Below are positions 1 through 6,881 of a stretch of 7,104 bases of DNA, in pieces. Each line of letters opens with the position of its first letter. Positions within the stretch are counted from its first letter, which is position 1. Under the pieces are notes generated by a model. The model did not search any database. It saw only the letters and a program-made list of their open reading frames with translations, and was not told the origin of the DNA. The position numbers and the translations under genes were made by a program. The stretch is from NCBI GenBank assembly GCA_030631415.1, contig DAOVLE010000250.1, positions 1-7,104 of the forward strand. Reading direction: 5' to 3'. Source of the stretch: JAAEQG01 sp023133475 (GTDB lineage Bacteria; Planctomycetota; Phycisphaerae; UBA1845).

Positions 1-75
1 ATTTTCCATTTTTCATTTTCAATTTTCCATTTGCTCCATTCTCCATTTCTCCCGACAGTGAATTATCCGGGTTAG
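1..75. repeat. Degenerate GAAAATG-type array ending in CCGGGTTAG
   Basis: On the plus strand positions 1-50 are imperfect copies of the heptad CATTTTC (GAAAATG on the minus strand), with variants such as CAATTTTCC and CTCCATT. Positions 60-75 read GAATTATCCGGGTTAG. Its reverse complement, CTAACCCGGATAATTC, closely matches the left end of the element at 2175 and the other element ends in this window. This is therefore probably one end of another copy of the same repeat family, whose remainder lies left of the window. It is more degenerate than the copies at 2112 and 4351. No promoter is apparent in it. Confidence 0.7.
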
Positions 76-204
76 ATGCGATTGCCCTGCCCCTCCAATC
101 GAATGAGTGCCCATCTGGCCAAGCGGCCTGACCTGGGTTATCCTGCTCATCGTGCGCCAGCTTGTCGTAGCAGCTTGGCACAACGACTCTGCGAGTATTG
201 CCCG

Positions 205-1083
205 ATGTTAGTGCGCGAACCCGTACAGGCAGGACGTTTCTACCCCGCTCAGCAAGCTCAGTGCCGCCGCGAAGTGGAGGCGCACATTGCACAAGGTGCC
301 CATCCGATCGAAGGTGCGGTATGGGGCGGGATTGTCCCACATGCCGGATGGGCCTACAGCGGCAAGGTGGCTGGTGAGGTCTTCGCCACCCTGTCCGCCA
401 AGTCTCAGCCGACCACCGTGGTCCTTTTCGGAGCCGTGCACCGGCATGGCGGTTGCCGGGCAGCGTTGTTCCCCTCCGGTTCCTGGGAGACGCCTTTGGG
501 GCCTGTGGAGGTGGATGGGAGGCTGGCGGAGCGTGTCCTGGGGCACACCAACTTGATCGTCGAGGACGCTTGCGCTCACGAACAGGAGCATTCCATCGAA
601 GTGCAATTGCCCTTCATACACCACTTGTTTCCAGAGGCGAAAATTCTGCCGATTATGGTGCCGCCCACTGCCGAGGCTGTTGCCGTGGGTGAATCAGTGG
701 CTCATACTGTGGAGGCTTATCAGACTCGTGTGTTGCTGATCGGCTCCACCGATCTGACGCACTACGGCCCCTCCTACGGGTTTGTTCCGGAGGGTGCGGG
801 TTCCGGGGGGCTGATCTGGGCCAAAGAGGTCAACGACCGGCGGATGATCGACCTGATTTGTGGTCTACAGGCTGAGGCGGTGGTCCCCGAAAGCCAGTTG
901 AATCATAACGCCTGTGGTGCGGGTGCCATCGCGGCTACAATATCCGGGACCTGCCACCTGGGCGCCGATCGGGCGGTTCTGTTGCGGCATACGACCAGTC
1001 ACGAAGTGCTGAGCGGGCTTGGCGGGGCCGACGCGGTTGGTTATGCGGGGATCGTATTCGCCTCTTCTCAGGCCCAAGCGTAG
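205..1083 (+). CDS. Memo-family protein (AmmeMemoRadiSam system protein B-like)
   Basis: A 292-residue protein of the Memo family, which shares a fold with class III extradiol (LigB-type) dioxygenases. The length is normal for the family. Visible motifs are GRFYP near the N-terminus, PHAGWAYSG with His46, GAVHRHGG with His79/His81, EHSIEVQLPF (128-137), GSTDLTHYG with Asp183 and His186, and NACGAG with Cys237. The His46, His79 and Cys237 positions correspond to the metal-binding trio known from human MEMO1, so a metal site looks intact. The cellular role of prokaryotic Memo proteins is not established. They often neighbour AMMECR1 and a radical SAM protein, neither of which is in this window. 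The ATG at 205 is preferred because family members begin just before the xRxPxxAGxFYP segment. An in-frame ATG at 76 would add 43 residues without family resemblance. No strong ribosome binding site precedes either start. The gene ends 23 bases before the ROK kinase, suggesting an operon. Confidence 0.9.
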   Translation: MLVREPVQAGRFYPAQQAQCRREVEAHIAQGAHPIEGAVWGGIVPHAGWAYSGKVAGEVFATLSAKSQPTTVVLFGAVHRHGGCRAALFPSGSWETPLGPVEVDGRLAERVLGHTNLIVEDACAHEQEHSIEVQLPFIHHLFPEAKILPIMVPPTAEAVAVGESVAHTVEAYQTRVLLIGSTDLTHYGPSYGFVPEGAGSGGLIWAKEVNDRRMIDLICGLQAEAVVPESQLNHNACGAGAIAATISGTCHLGADRAVLLRHTTSHEVLSGLGGADAVGYAGIVFASSQAQA

Positions 1084-1106
1084 CGCCCCGGATTGTGAGG
1101 AAGTAA

Positions 1107-2084
1107 GTGGAACAGAAACTGACCGTCGGGATCGACCTGGGTGGGACTAACCTGGAGTGCGGGATCGTCACCGAGCAGGGCACCGTGCTCCACCGGGTCA
1201 CACGACGATCCCGCCCCGAACGCGGGTCCGAGCCGGTCCTCGACGATATGGCGGAGCTGATCGAGAGCGTGATCAAGGAGATAGGCGCGTCAACCGACGA
1301 GGTGGTGGGGATCGGGATTGGCGCCCCTGGCCCGCTGAGTCATCGGGATGGTATCATCTTCAAAGCCGCCAATCTTCCCGGATGGGAGAACGTCCGCGTG
1401 CCGCGGGGCATTATCCGGCGTGTAGGCTTGCCCACCACACTGGAAAACGACGGAAATGTAGCCGCCTATGGCGAGTTCTGGGCCGGAGCCGGAAAAGATA
1501 CCACCAGCATGGTGGCTCTTACTCTGGGCACCGGACTGGGCGGAGGGGCGATCATCGACGGGGAACTGCTCCACGGGCATTTCGAGAACGCCTTGGAAAT
1601 CGGGCATTTCATCGTCGAGCCTGGTGGGCGCCCTTGTTCCTGTGGTCAGCGTGGTTGTCTGGAGCAGTACTGCTCAGCCAGCAGTGTGGGGTGGCAGGCG
1701 ATGAAGGAGATCGAACGCGGGGCAAAAAGCTCGCTCACAGAGCGGATCGAACCCGCCAAGCCGCTGGGCAGCCTCGCGGTAGTCGAAGCCGCCCGTGCCG
1801 GGGACGCACTCGCCTGCCGCTTGTGGGATGACGCCTGCCGTTTTCTGGCCATCGGCTGCATCAACGTACAGCACGCTTTCAACCCCGAGCGGATCGTGCT
1901 TGGGGGCGGGATGAGTCGTGCCGGGGACTTCCTCCTCGACCCGGTCCGCAGGCATATGGACGCGCTGAAGTGGAACCTGCACACCGACCTCCCGGAGGTG
2001 ATCATAGGGCAACTCGACAACAACGCCGGGGTGATCGGCGCCGCTGGTTGCGCCTTCCGCAGCTATACCGAGGGTTTATGGTAG
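1107..2084 (+). CDS. ROK-family sugar kinase, probable glucokinase
   Basis: A 325-residue cytoplasmic kinase, normal length for ROK glucokinases, expected to phosphorylate glucose or a related hexose at the 6-position with ATP. The N-terminal phosphate-binding motif DLGGTN is at 10-15, GIGAPGP at 70-76, the catalytic-base motif ENDGN at 113-117 (Asp115), and the second phosphate loop GTGLGGG at 141-147. The ROK signature follows: EIGH at 164-167 and the zinc ligands His167, Cys177, Cys179 and Cys184 in the pattern CSCGQRGCLE. LGGGMS at 265-270 is the usual adenosine-side motif. All key residues are present, so the enzyme is probably active. The start is GTG at 1107, preceded by GAGGAAG at 1097-1103. 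The 23-base gap after the Memo gene suggests co-transcription. Sugar specificity cannot be settled from sequence alone: glucokinase is most likely, but mannose, fructose or N-acetyl-hexosamine kinases share these motifs. The stop lies 27 bases before a GAAAATG repeat array. Confidence 0.9.
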   Translation: MEQKLTVGIDLGGTNLECGIVTEQGTVLHRVTRRSRPERGSEPVLDDMAELIESVIKEIGASTDEVVGIGIGAPGPLSHRDGIIFKAANLPGWENVRVPRGIIRRVGLPTTLENDGNVAAYGEFWAGAGKDTTSMVALTLGTGLGGGAIIDGELLHGHFENALEIGHFIVEPGGRPCSCGQRGCLEQYCSASSVGWQAMKEIERGAKSSLTERIEPAKPLGSLAVVEAARAGDALACRLWDDACRFLAIGCINVQHAFNPERIVLGGGMSRAGDFLLDPVRRHMDALKWNLHTDLPEVIIGQLDNNAGVIGAAGCAFRSYTEGLW

Positions 2085-2111
2085 CAGTGGGTCACCAGGG
2101 AGCACGCAAGA

Positions 2112-2168
2112 GAATGGAAAATGGAAAATGGAAAATGAAGAAAACGACTGGTGCGACGGTGCTGGGGT
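2112..2168 (+). repeat. First half of a GAAAATG element (left copy, interrupted)
   Basis: Three tandem heptads of the GGAAAAT type (2112-2137) are followed by the unique stretch AAGAAAACGACTG (2138-2150) and then GTGCGACGGTGCTGGGG. The reverse complement of 4434-4485 repeats this: heptads, the identical AAGAAAACGACTG, then ACACGATGATGCTGGGG. The five differences in the last 17 bases are all transitions. The match stops near 2165-2168, where unrelated sequence starts, and resumes at 2365. This is therefore the 5' half of a split copy of the element seen intact at 4351-4508, in inverted orientation. Confidence 0.8.
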
Positions 2169-2174
2169 GTTTAG

Positions 2175-2360
2175 CCCGGATAATTCATGAACGCAGAGAC
2201 GCAGAGACGCAGAGGGCGCAGAGTTGAGCAGAATAAGAAGTTAGGGGAATTCATTGAGAAAAGCTCATATACACAGTGTTAACGAGCAAAACTGGTTATT
2301 TGAGTCACAACTTCCTTCTCTGCAATACTCTGCGCTCTCTGCGTTCATGAAAAGTCCGGG
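2175..2360. mobile_element. MITE-like 186-bp element with long inverted arms of ACGCAGAG units
   Basis: The left arm (2175-2244) begins CCCGGATAATTCATGAACGCAGAG and continues with three ACGCAGAG units and a GGGCGCAGAG variant. The reverse complement of the right arm (2307-2360) begins CCCGGACTTTTCATGAACGC, then runs through AGAGAGCGCAGAG, two units shorter. Similarity continues inward (GCAGAATAAGAAGTT against GCAGAGAAGGAAGTT). The arms flank an AT-rich core at about 2245-2306 with no coding capacity. TTAG occurs on both sides (2171-2174 and 2361-2364), which could be a target duplication, although related ends elsewhere also carry TAA/TTAG next to CCCGG. The element sits exactly where the surrounding GAAAATG element is interrupted. 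It is non-autonomous, and no transposase in the window can be linked to it. Confidence 0.65.
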
Positions 2361-2364
2361 TTAG

Positions 2365-2447
<83 letters not shown>

Positions 2448-2475
2448 CTCTGCGTTGATGAAGAATCCGGGGTAG
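2448..2475. repeat. Orphan end of the ACGCAGAG/CCCGG repeat family
   Basis: The reverse complement reads CTACCCCGGATTCTTCATCA followed by ACGCAGAG. It is a diverged single copy of the element end seen at 2175 (CCCGGATAATTCATGAACGC) and 2360. It abuts the GAAAATG array directly, with no second arm. The remaining 46 bases before the antiporter start hold only the ribosome binding site. I see no convincing promoter there. Confidence 0.6.
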
Positions 2476-2509
2476 GGCGGGTTTGCCCCGCTTTTCCTCG
2501 CTGGTTGAA

Positions 2510-2515
2510 GGGAGG
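2510..2515 (+). promoter_or_regulatory. Ribosome binding site deciding the antiporter start
   Basis: GGGAGG lies six bases before GTG at 2522, the normal spacing for a Shine-Dalgarno site. The alternative in-frame TTG start at 2483 has no comparable site and would add 13 residues. Confidence 0.65.
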
Positions 2516-2521
2516 CACAGG

Positions 2522-4354
2522 GTGAGTGCCGGGCAGGCTGTGGACATTTCACTGCTGGCGACTATTCCCCGGCCGGGGTTGCTGTTCGGCTTCATGCTGG
2601 CGGCTGCGGTGCTCGGTGGATATGCGGCTCGTTGGGTCAAGGTGCCGCGGGTCGTTGGATACCTGCTCTTTGGAATAGGGCTTAAGTGGCTGTTGCAGAG
2701 CGTCCTCGATCCCGCGGGCAGCCCGGAGAATGCCCCGCGCTGGCTCACCGCCGAGCAAACCCTCCGTCCGATCAAGGACCTGGCTTTGGGGCTGATTCTC
2801 TTCTCTATCGGCGGGGTCTTTGAGACCCGGCACCTCAAGTCGGTGGGCACGCGCGTGCTGAAGATCAGCTTGATGGAAATCGTGTTGACCATCGTGCTGG
2901 TTTTCGTGGGATGCGGGATCGCCCTGGCGATCACCAACCCGGGGAAAGGCATTTCTGAGTATCTGCCTCTGGCTTTGCTGCTGGGGATTGCGGGGATCGC
3001 CACCGCCCCGGCTGCCACCCTGTTCGTCCTGCGCGAGTACGACGCCAAAGGCCCGATGACCGACACGATCCTTAGCCTGACCGGGGTGAACAACGTGGTG
3101 TGCATCACGTTGTTCTATGTCGCCTTTCTGGTGCTCTCAAGCACCGGGTCGATCAGCAGCGATCTGAGCGACGGGCATGCGTTCTGGCTTCCGTTGTTGA
3201 CCACGCTTGTCGGCAGTTTGGTGTTGGGTGTCGCGTTTGGCGTGGCGCTTAGCATTTTCCACTCGAAGGTTCCCGTTGCGGAGATGGTGCTGATCTTTCT
3301 TGCCGTGTATGTCGTCTTGGGCAACGGCGAGAAATGGCTGCTGGAACACCAGGGCATGAGTTACAACTTTCTGCTGACCGCGTTGGTGATGGGTGCGGTT
3401 TTTTCCAACGTCGCTCTCGATCCGGAGAAGCTGGAGACGTCATTGAAGTTGGTGGGGGTGCCCATCTTCGCCGGTTTCTTTGTGATGGCCGGCTATGAGC
3501 TGCACCTCAACGAGTTGCTGCATTTGGGGGTGGTGGGCGTCGTCTACATTCTCTGTCGCCTGGTGGCCAAGTGGCTTGGTTGTCGTCTGGGATCGCATTG
3601 GGCAGGGGCCACCGACACCGTTAGGCCTGATATAGGTCTGGGGTTGCTTTGTCAGGCGGCGGTGGTTATTGGTCTGGCTGACTATGTGCGGCATCATTGG
3701 CAACACCCCTTCGGGGGGACCTTCGCCACGGTGGTGCTGGGATCGGTGGTGGTTTTCGAGTTGATCGGCCCACTGCTGATCAAGTGGTTGGTGGTCGGCA
3801 CAGGAGAAGTTAAAGCCATTTCCCTGCTCCGGCGGCGGACGCCGGCGGCTGCGGAGGGGGTCTCGATCACCCGTCTGACGCTCAACGCCTTGTTGCGCAC
3901 CATCGGGCTGGGTCGCAAGCCGTCTCAGTCGTCCACCGAACCGCTACAGGTCAAGCACATCATCCGCACCAACATCCGGTTTCTGCGGGCCAGTGCCACC
4001 ATGGACGAGGTGCTCCACTTCGTCGAGCATTCCCGTTACAACCATTTTCCCGTGATCGGCGATGAAGACGAGTTGCTGGGGGTCATTCACTTTTCCGACC
4101 TGCGGACCATGATCTACGATCCGAACTTGCGCGACCTGGTTACCGCGGTGGATATGGCGGACCCCAACACCCGGGTGGTCGATATGGAAACGCCGCTTCC
4201 CGAATTGCTCGACGCGTTTCGGGAGGAGGGCAGTCTCGGCGCTTTGCCGGTGGTAGCTCATGCAGGCAGTCGCAGGTTGCTGGGGGTGGTGGAACAGCGA
4301 GATTTACTACGTGCTCTACACCTATCGCGCGACGAGAGCAACACCGGTCCTTAA
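2522..4354 (+). CDS. CPA2-type cation/proton antiporter with two C-terminal CBS domains
   Basis: A 610-residue inner-membrane protein. Residues 15-425 are strongly hydrophobic, with about twelve transmembrane segments of the sodium/hydrogen exchanger fold. Typical marks are the early ARWVKVPRVVGYLLFG segment (36-51), ATAPAATLFVLREYDAKGP (160-178), and an Arg in a late helix (YILCRLVAKWLG, 342-353). A polar linker follows (about 430-474), then two CBS domains (about 475-532 and 535-602). The CBS domains contain NHFPVIGDEDELLGVIHFSD and ALPVV...LLGVVEQRDLL and probably bind an adenine nucleotide to gate transport. The expected role is exchange of Na+ or K+ for H+; the ion cannot be told from sequence. 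The position of the Asp-Asp ion-binding pair of electrogenic relatives reads GVNNVV (Asn190-Asn191), so an altered or electroneutral mechanism is possible. The start is GTG at 2522, supported by GGGAGG upstream. The TAA stop lies in the first bases of the repeat element at 4351. The gene is bracketed by inverted repeat copies. Confidence 0.88.
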   Translation: MSAGQAVDISLLATIPRPGLLFGFMLAAAVLGGYAARWVKVPRVVGYLLFGIGLKWLLQSVLDPAGSPENAPRWLTAEQTLRPIKDLALGLILFSIGGVFETRHLKSVGTRVLKISLMEIVLTIVLVFVGCGIALAITNPGKGISEYLPLALLLGIAGIATAPAATLFVLREYDAKGPMTDTILSLTGVNNVVCITLFYVAFLVLSSTGSISSDLSDGHAFWLPLLTTLVGSLVLGVAFGVALSIFHSKVPVAEMVLIFLAVYVVLGNGEKWLLEHQGMSYNFLLTALVMGAVFSNVALDPEKLETSLKLVGVPIFAGFFVMAGYELHLNELLHLGVVGVVYILCRLVAKWLGCRLGSHWAGATDTVRPDIGLGLLCQAAVVIGLADYVRHHWQHPFGGTFATVVLGSVVVFELIGPLLIKWLVVGTGEVKAISLLRRRTPAAAEGVSITRLTLNALLRTIGLGRKPSQSSTEPLQVKHIIRTNIRFLRASATMDEVLHFVEHSRYNHFPVIGDEDELLGVIHFSDLRTMIYDPNLRDLVTAVDMADPNTRVVDMETPLPELLDAFREEGSLGALPVVAHAGSRRLLGVVEQRDLLRALHLSRDESNTGP

Positions 4355-4508
4355 CCCGGAAATGGAAAATGGAAAATGGAAAATGCTGACTTGGCAACGT
4401 TTTCAGTTCTTCGTTCCCTTGCGGGATAACCCCCCCAGCATCATCGTGTCAGTCGTTTTCTTCATTTTCCATTTTCCATTTTCAATTTTCAATTTTCAGA
4501 CTGGTTAG
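4351..4508. repeat. GAAAATG element, intact right copy between convergent genes
   Basis: The 158-bp unit starts TTAACCCGGA and ends CTGGTTAG, so both ends show the inverted tetrad-plus motif YTAACC. Inside are inverted arms of tandem heptads: GAAAATG units at 4363-4385 and CATTTTC/CAATTTTC units at 4463-4497. The core is about 77 bases and contains GCTGACTTGGCAACG, a GCGGGATAACCCCC mini-hairpin and GTCAGTCGTTTTCTTC. Both core halves are repeated, inverted and separated, at 2138-2168 and 2365-2410. The element overlaps the last codons and stops of both neighbouring genes. It has no coding capacity of its own. Confidence 0.78.
4365..4483. terminator. Long inverted repeat, possible bidirectional terminator
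   Basis: Positions 4365-4385 (three GAAAATG heptads) are perfectly complementary to 4463-4483, giving a 21-bp stem across a 77-base spacer. CTGAC (4386-4390) can add pairs with GTCAG (4448-4452) inside it. It lies between the ends of the convergent antiporter and AOR genes, where a bidirectional terminator or transcript-end stabiliser is expected. The stem is AT-rich and lacks a classic GC stem plus U-tract, so termination is an inference from position only. Confidence 0.35.
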
Positions 4509-6287
4509 TTTCTGTTTGGTCGGGCGTCCTTCCGTGTCCCATCCGCGGAGGTGGTAATACTCCGCGAGCATCTCTTCGAGCGGGACGGTTTTGCCTTTTG
4601 CCGGGCCGGCAGGTAGCGGGTCCTTCAACAACCGGCGGGGCAGCGAGTCGTCCTTCCTGCTGAAACCGGCTCGCAAATTGAACAACTTCTCAAGGTTCCA
4701 GATCCGTTCGCCGGCCAACATCATCTCGTCCATGTCATAATCGAAACCGGTGGCGGTCTTGAGCAAGGCTGACAACTCCGGGCCTCCCATTCCGAGAGTC
4801 ACGAACAGGCAAATCCCCGCCGAGTCCAGGGCGGCGGTAAGGTCCTGAAAAGCTATGTTCAACTGAGCCTTCCCCTCCGGCGTGTGTGGGTCTGCCTTCT
4901 GCGGAATGCCCAGAATCTCCGGGGCGATGAGATATCCGCGAACATGACAGGCACCCCGGTTGGAAGTGGCATACTGCAAACCCATCCCCAACACACCACG
5001 CGGATCATAGGCGGGAAACTCCTGCCGCTTGACGCCCATGAACAACTCCGGATGAGAATACTTGCCGGCAACGCGGGCAGCACCTTCCGCCAACACATCA
5101 CCAAAACCCTGCCGGTATCCGATGCGGGTCATCATCTCGACCATGGCCTCGGCGTTCCCGAAGCAAAGTTCGCAACCGGTTTCCTCCACGGGGATTATCC
5201 CCTTTTCGACAAGTTCCATGGCACAGGCTATGGTGGCTCCGGCGGAGATGGTGTCCATCCCCAGTTCGTTGCAGATGTAGTTGGCTTTGACGGCGGCAGC
5301 CAGGTCGTCGCTCCCGATGTCCGCACTCAACGCCCAGATCGTCTCGTACTCCGGGCCTTCGCCATGCCCCAGATATTTGCCGTCTTTGAGCCTGGTCACC
5401 CGTCCGCAAGCGATGGGGCAGCCCATGCACGCCCGAGGGCGGACCAGGAACCGCTCGGCGAGTGTTTCACCACTTATCTTCCCGGCGGGCTCGAACCGGG
5501 CATGCTGGAAGTTGCGGACGGGGAGAATTCCGCTATCGTTTATAATATTAACCAATACGGCGGTGCCATAGCGGGCCAGTGCCGTGCCGGTGATCTCGGC
5601 GTTTTTCAGCTTCCCCAAAGCGTCGAGACAGGCTGACCGGAAGTCGTCGGCAGCCGCCACCGTCAAGCCGCCGGTGCCACGCACGGCGACGGCTTTGAGG
5701 TTCTTGGAGCCCATCACCGCCCCGACCCCGGACCGCCCGGCGGCACGATGCTTGTCCGTCATGATCGCGGCGAAGCGAACCAGCTTTTCACCGGCTGGGC
5801 CTATGCTCATGCACTTGAAATCCCGCCCGAGCCGCTCGTGCAAGGCGTCCTCGGTTTCGTGAACGTTCTTGCCCCACAAATCGCCCGCCGGGCGCAGCTC
5901 CGCCGTCCCGTCGTCAATGACCAGAATAACCGGTTCCGCGGCGGCACCTTCGAGAATGATCATGTCGAACCCGGCGTACTTCAGCTCCGGGCCGAAATTG
6001 CCGCCCACGTTCGAGCACGCGATGGCTCCGGTCAATGCGCCCTTGGTGATGACCATAGAGCGGGAGCTGCAGGTGGCGGAGGTGCCGGTGAGCGGCCCGG
6101 TGGCCAAGATGAGCTTGTTTCCCGCCTCGAGCGGGTCGATCCTGGGATCGATCTCGTCAAAGAGTATCTTTGTGCCCAAACCTCGCCCACCGATAAAGGC
6201 ACGAGCCGCTTCGAGATCGAACGGTTCCTGACGGATGTGCCCGCCGCTCAGGTCCACTCTCAGCGTTTTGCCTGCATAAGCGTGCAT
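4482..6287 (-). CDS. Aldehyde:ferredoxin oxidoreductase, tungsten/molybdenum catalytic subunit
   Basis: A 601-residue protein of the AOR family, close to the usual 605. It should oxidise aldehydes to acids at a bis-pterin W or Mo centre and pass electrons through one [4Fe-4S] cluster to its ferredoxin partner. The N-terminal domain shows GGRGLGTKILFDE (33-45), LATGPLTGT (61-69) and CSNVGGNFGPELKYAGFD (91-108). RSGVGAVMGSKNLKAV follows at 185-200. Cluster ligands are Cys287, Cys290 and Cys294 in CMGCPIAC, plus Cys493 in DSAGIC, which with DTISAG (345-350) forms the two pterin-binding motifs. GPEYE (311-315) and His448 in ACHVRG resemble the active-site Glu and His of characterised AORs. The ATG at 6287 overlaps the stop of the ferredoxin gene (TGATG), and AAGGAGG lies ten bases before it. 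The last eight residues and the TGA are encoded inside the repeat element at 4351-4508. Substrate is unknown. The pair resembles the aromatic-aldehyde AOR and BamBC arrangements. Confidence 0.93.
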   Translation of the reverse strand: MHAYAGKTLRVDLSGGHIRQEPFDLEAARAFIGGRGLGTKILFDEIDPRIDPLEAGNKLILATGPLTGTSATCSSRSMVITKGALTGAIACSNVGGNFGPELKYAGFDMIILEGAAAEPVILVIDDGTAELRPAGDLWGKNVHETEDALHERLGRDFKCMSIGPAGEKLVRFAAIMTDKHRAAGRSGVGAVMGSKNLKAVAVRGTGGLTVAAADDFRSACLDALGKLKNAEITGTALARYGTAVLVNIINDSGILPVRNFQHARFEPAGKISGETLAERFLVRPRACMGCPIACGRVTRLKDGKYLGHGEGPEYETIWALSADIGSDDLAAAVKANYICNELGMDTISAGATIACAMELVEKGIIPVEETGCELCFGNAEAMVEMMTRIGYRQGFGDVLAEGAARVAGKYSHPELFMGVKRQEFPAYDPRGVLGMGLQYATSNRGACHVRGYLIAPEILGIPQKADPHTPEGKAQLNIAFQDLTAALDSAGICLFVTLGMGGPELSALLKTATGFDYDMDEMMLAGERIWNLEKLFNLRAGFSRKDDSLPRRLLKDPLPAGPAKGKTVPLEEMLAEYYHLRGWDTEGRPTKQKLTSLKIEN

Positions 6288-6763
6288 CACCCTCTTGCCT
6301 CCTTCGCCAACTCGCCAAGCCGGTCGATATAAGCCTGCCGCACCGCCGCAGGCCACTGTCCCTGCGAGTCGTAGGACAGTGCACCGCTCGCGCAAAACCG
6401 CACGCATTCCGGATCACCACCACACAACTCGCACTTTATGGGTTTGCCATCCACGCAACGGATGGCACCATAGGGGCAGGCGGACTCGCAAATTCCACAT
6501 TCCTCGCAGAGCTCTTCCACCACCACAACCGCATTGGTTTGTGCATCGCGCACCAGAGCCTCGGTGGGGCATGCCTCCATGCACGGGGCGTCCTCGCACT
6601 GGATGCAGGTCATCGGGAAGTACAGGGCTTCGCCCGCCCGAATCTCCACTCGGATACGTGCGTATGATGGGCGGAAGGACCCCGCATTCCGCTGAGCGCA
6701 GACCAGCTCACATAACCGGCAACTGGTGCACTTCTCATGATCGATCGCTAATGCCTTGGCCAT
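6287..6763 (-). CDS. Four-cluster [4Fe-4S] ferredoxin subunit of the AOR complex
   Basis: A 158-residue polyferredoxin of the DmsB/HycB type, predicted cytoplasmic, with no signal peptide or membrane segment. Sixteen cysteines fall in four motifs: 12-15-18-22 (CTSCRLCELVC), 53-56-61-65 (CIQCEDAPCMEAC), 86-89-92-96 (CEECGICESAC) and 111-114-120-124 (CELCGGDPECVRFC). There is one extra Cys at 103. This is enough for four [4Fe-4S] clusters. It should carry electrons between the catalytic AOR subunit and a further acceptor. Subunits of this type precede the catalytic gene in the aromatic-aldehyde AOR operons, as here. ATG at 6763 is chosen because GAGGAAG (minus strand, 6774-6768) lies four bases before it and the family begins just before the first cysteine motif. 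An in-frame start at 6889 would add 42 unrelated residues. Its TGA overlaps the AOR start by one base, so translation is probably coupled. Confidence 0.92.
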   Translation of the reverse strand: MAKALAIDHEKCTSCRLCELVCAQRNAGSFRPSYARIRVEIRAGEALYFPMTCIQCEDAPCMEACPTEALVRDAQTNAVVVVEELCEECGICESACPYGAIRCVDGKPIKCELCGGDPECVRFCASGALSYDSQGQWPAAVRQAYIDRLGELAKEARG

Positions 6764-6788
6764 TGGGCTTCCTCGCTTACTCCGGGTT

Positions 6789-6824
6789 CCGACAATACCG
6801 TCGGCATGTGTTTGTCGACACATG
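6789..6824 (-). promoter_or_regulatory. Two adjacent hairpins in the leader of the AOR operon
   Basis: Two inverted repeats touch end to end. CCGAC (6789-6793) pairs with GTCGG (6800-6804), and CATGTGT (6805-6811) pairs perfectly with ACACATG (6818-6824). Both have six-base loops. On the minus strand they lie 26-61 bases upstream of the ferredoxin ATG, so they would be in its 5' leader if transcription starts near 6832. They could be operators or RNA structures. I do not recognise them as a known riboswitch: the interval is too short for the molybdenum/tungsten cofactor class. Confidence 0.35.
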
Positions 6825-6838
6825 GCGTCATGCTTGGT

Positions 6839-6867
6839 TTCGTAACAAATACCCCCCTCCACGTCAA
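6839..6867 (-). promoter_or_regulatory. Candidate sigma70-type promoter for the AOR operon
   Basis: On the minus strand TTGACG (6867-6862) matches five of six bases of the -35 consensus. It is followed after 17 bases by TACGAA (6844-6839), a weak -10 with three matches. The site is about 75 bases before the ferredoxin start. The -10 is poor, so the call is tentative. Confidence 0.3.
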
Positions 6868-6881
6868 GGCGTTGCGCTAGG

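Noticed and set aside
164..178. CAGCTTG repeated twice before the Memo start, as a possible operator
   Set aside because: Only two 7-base direct copies with no symmetry or further support; easily chance.
176..192. Sigma54-like promoter TGGCAC...CTGC before the Memo gene
   Set aside because: The GG and GC doublets are 14 bases apart instead of 12, which sigma54 does not tolerate well.
76..204. N-terminal extension of the Memo protein from ATG at 76
   Set aside because: The 43 extra residues show no family resemblance, and the ATG sits directly after a repeat end. The family start fits 205.
4884..5636. 250-codon open frame on the plus strand within the AOR gene
   Set aside because: It is antisense to the conserved AOR domain with all its motifs, and is explained by GC-rich codon use on the other strand.
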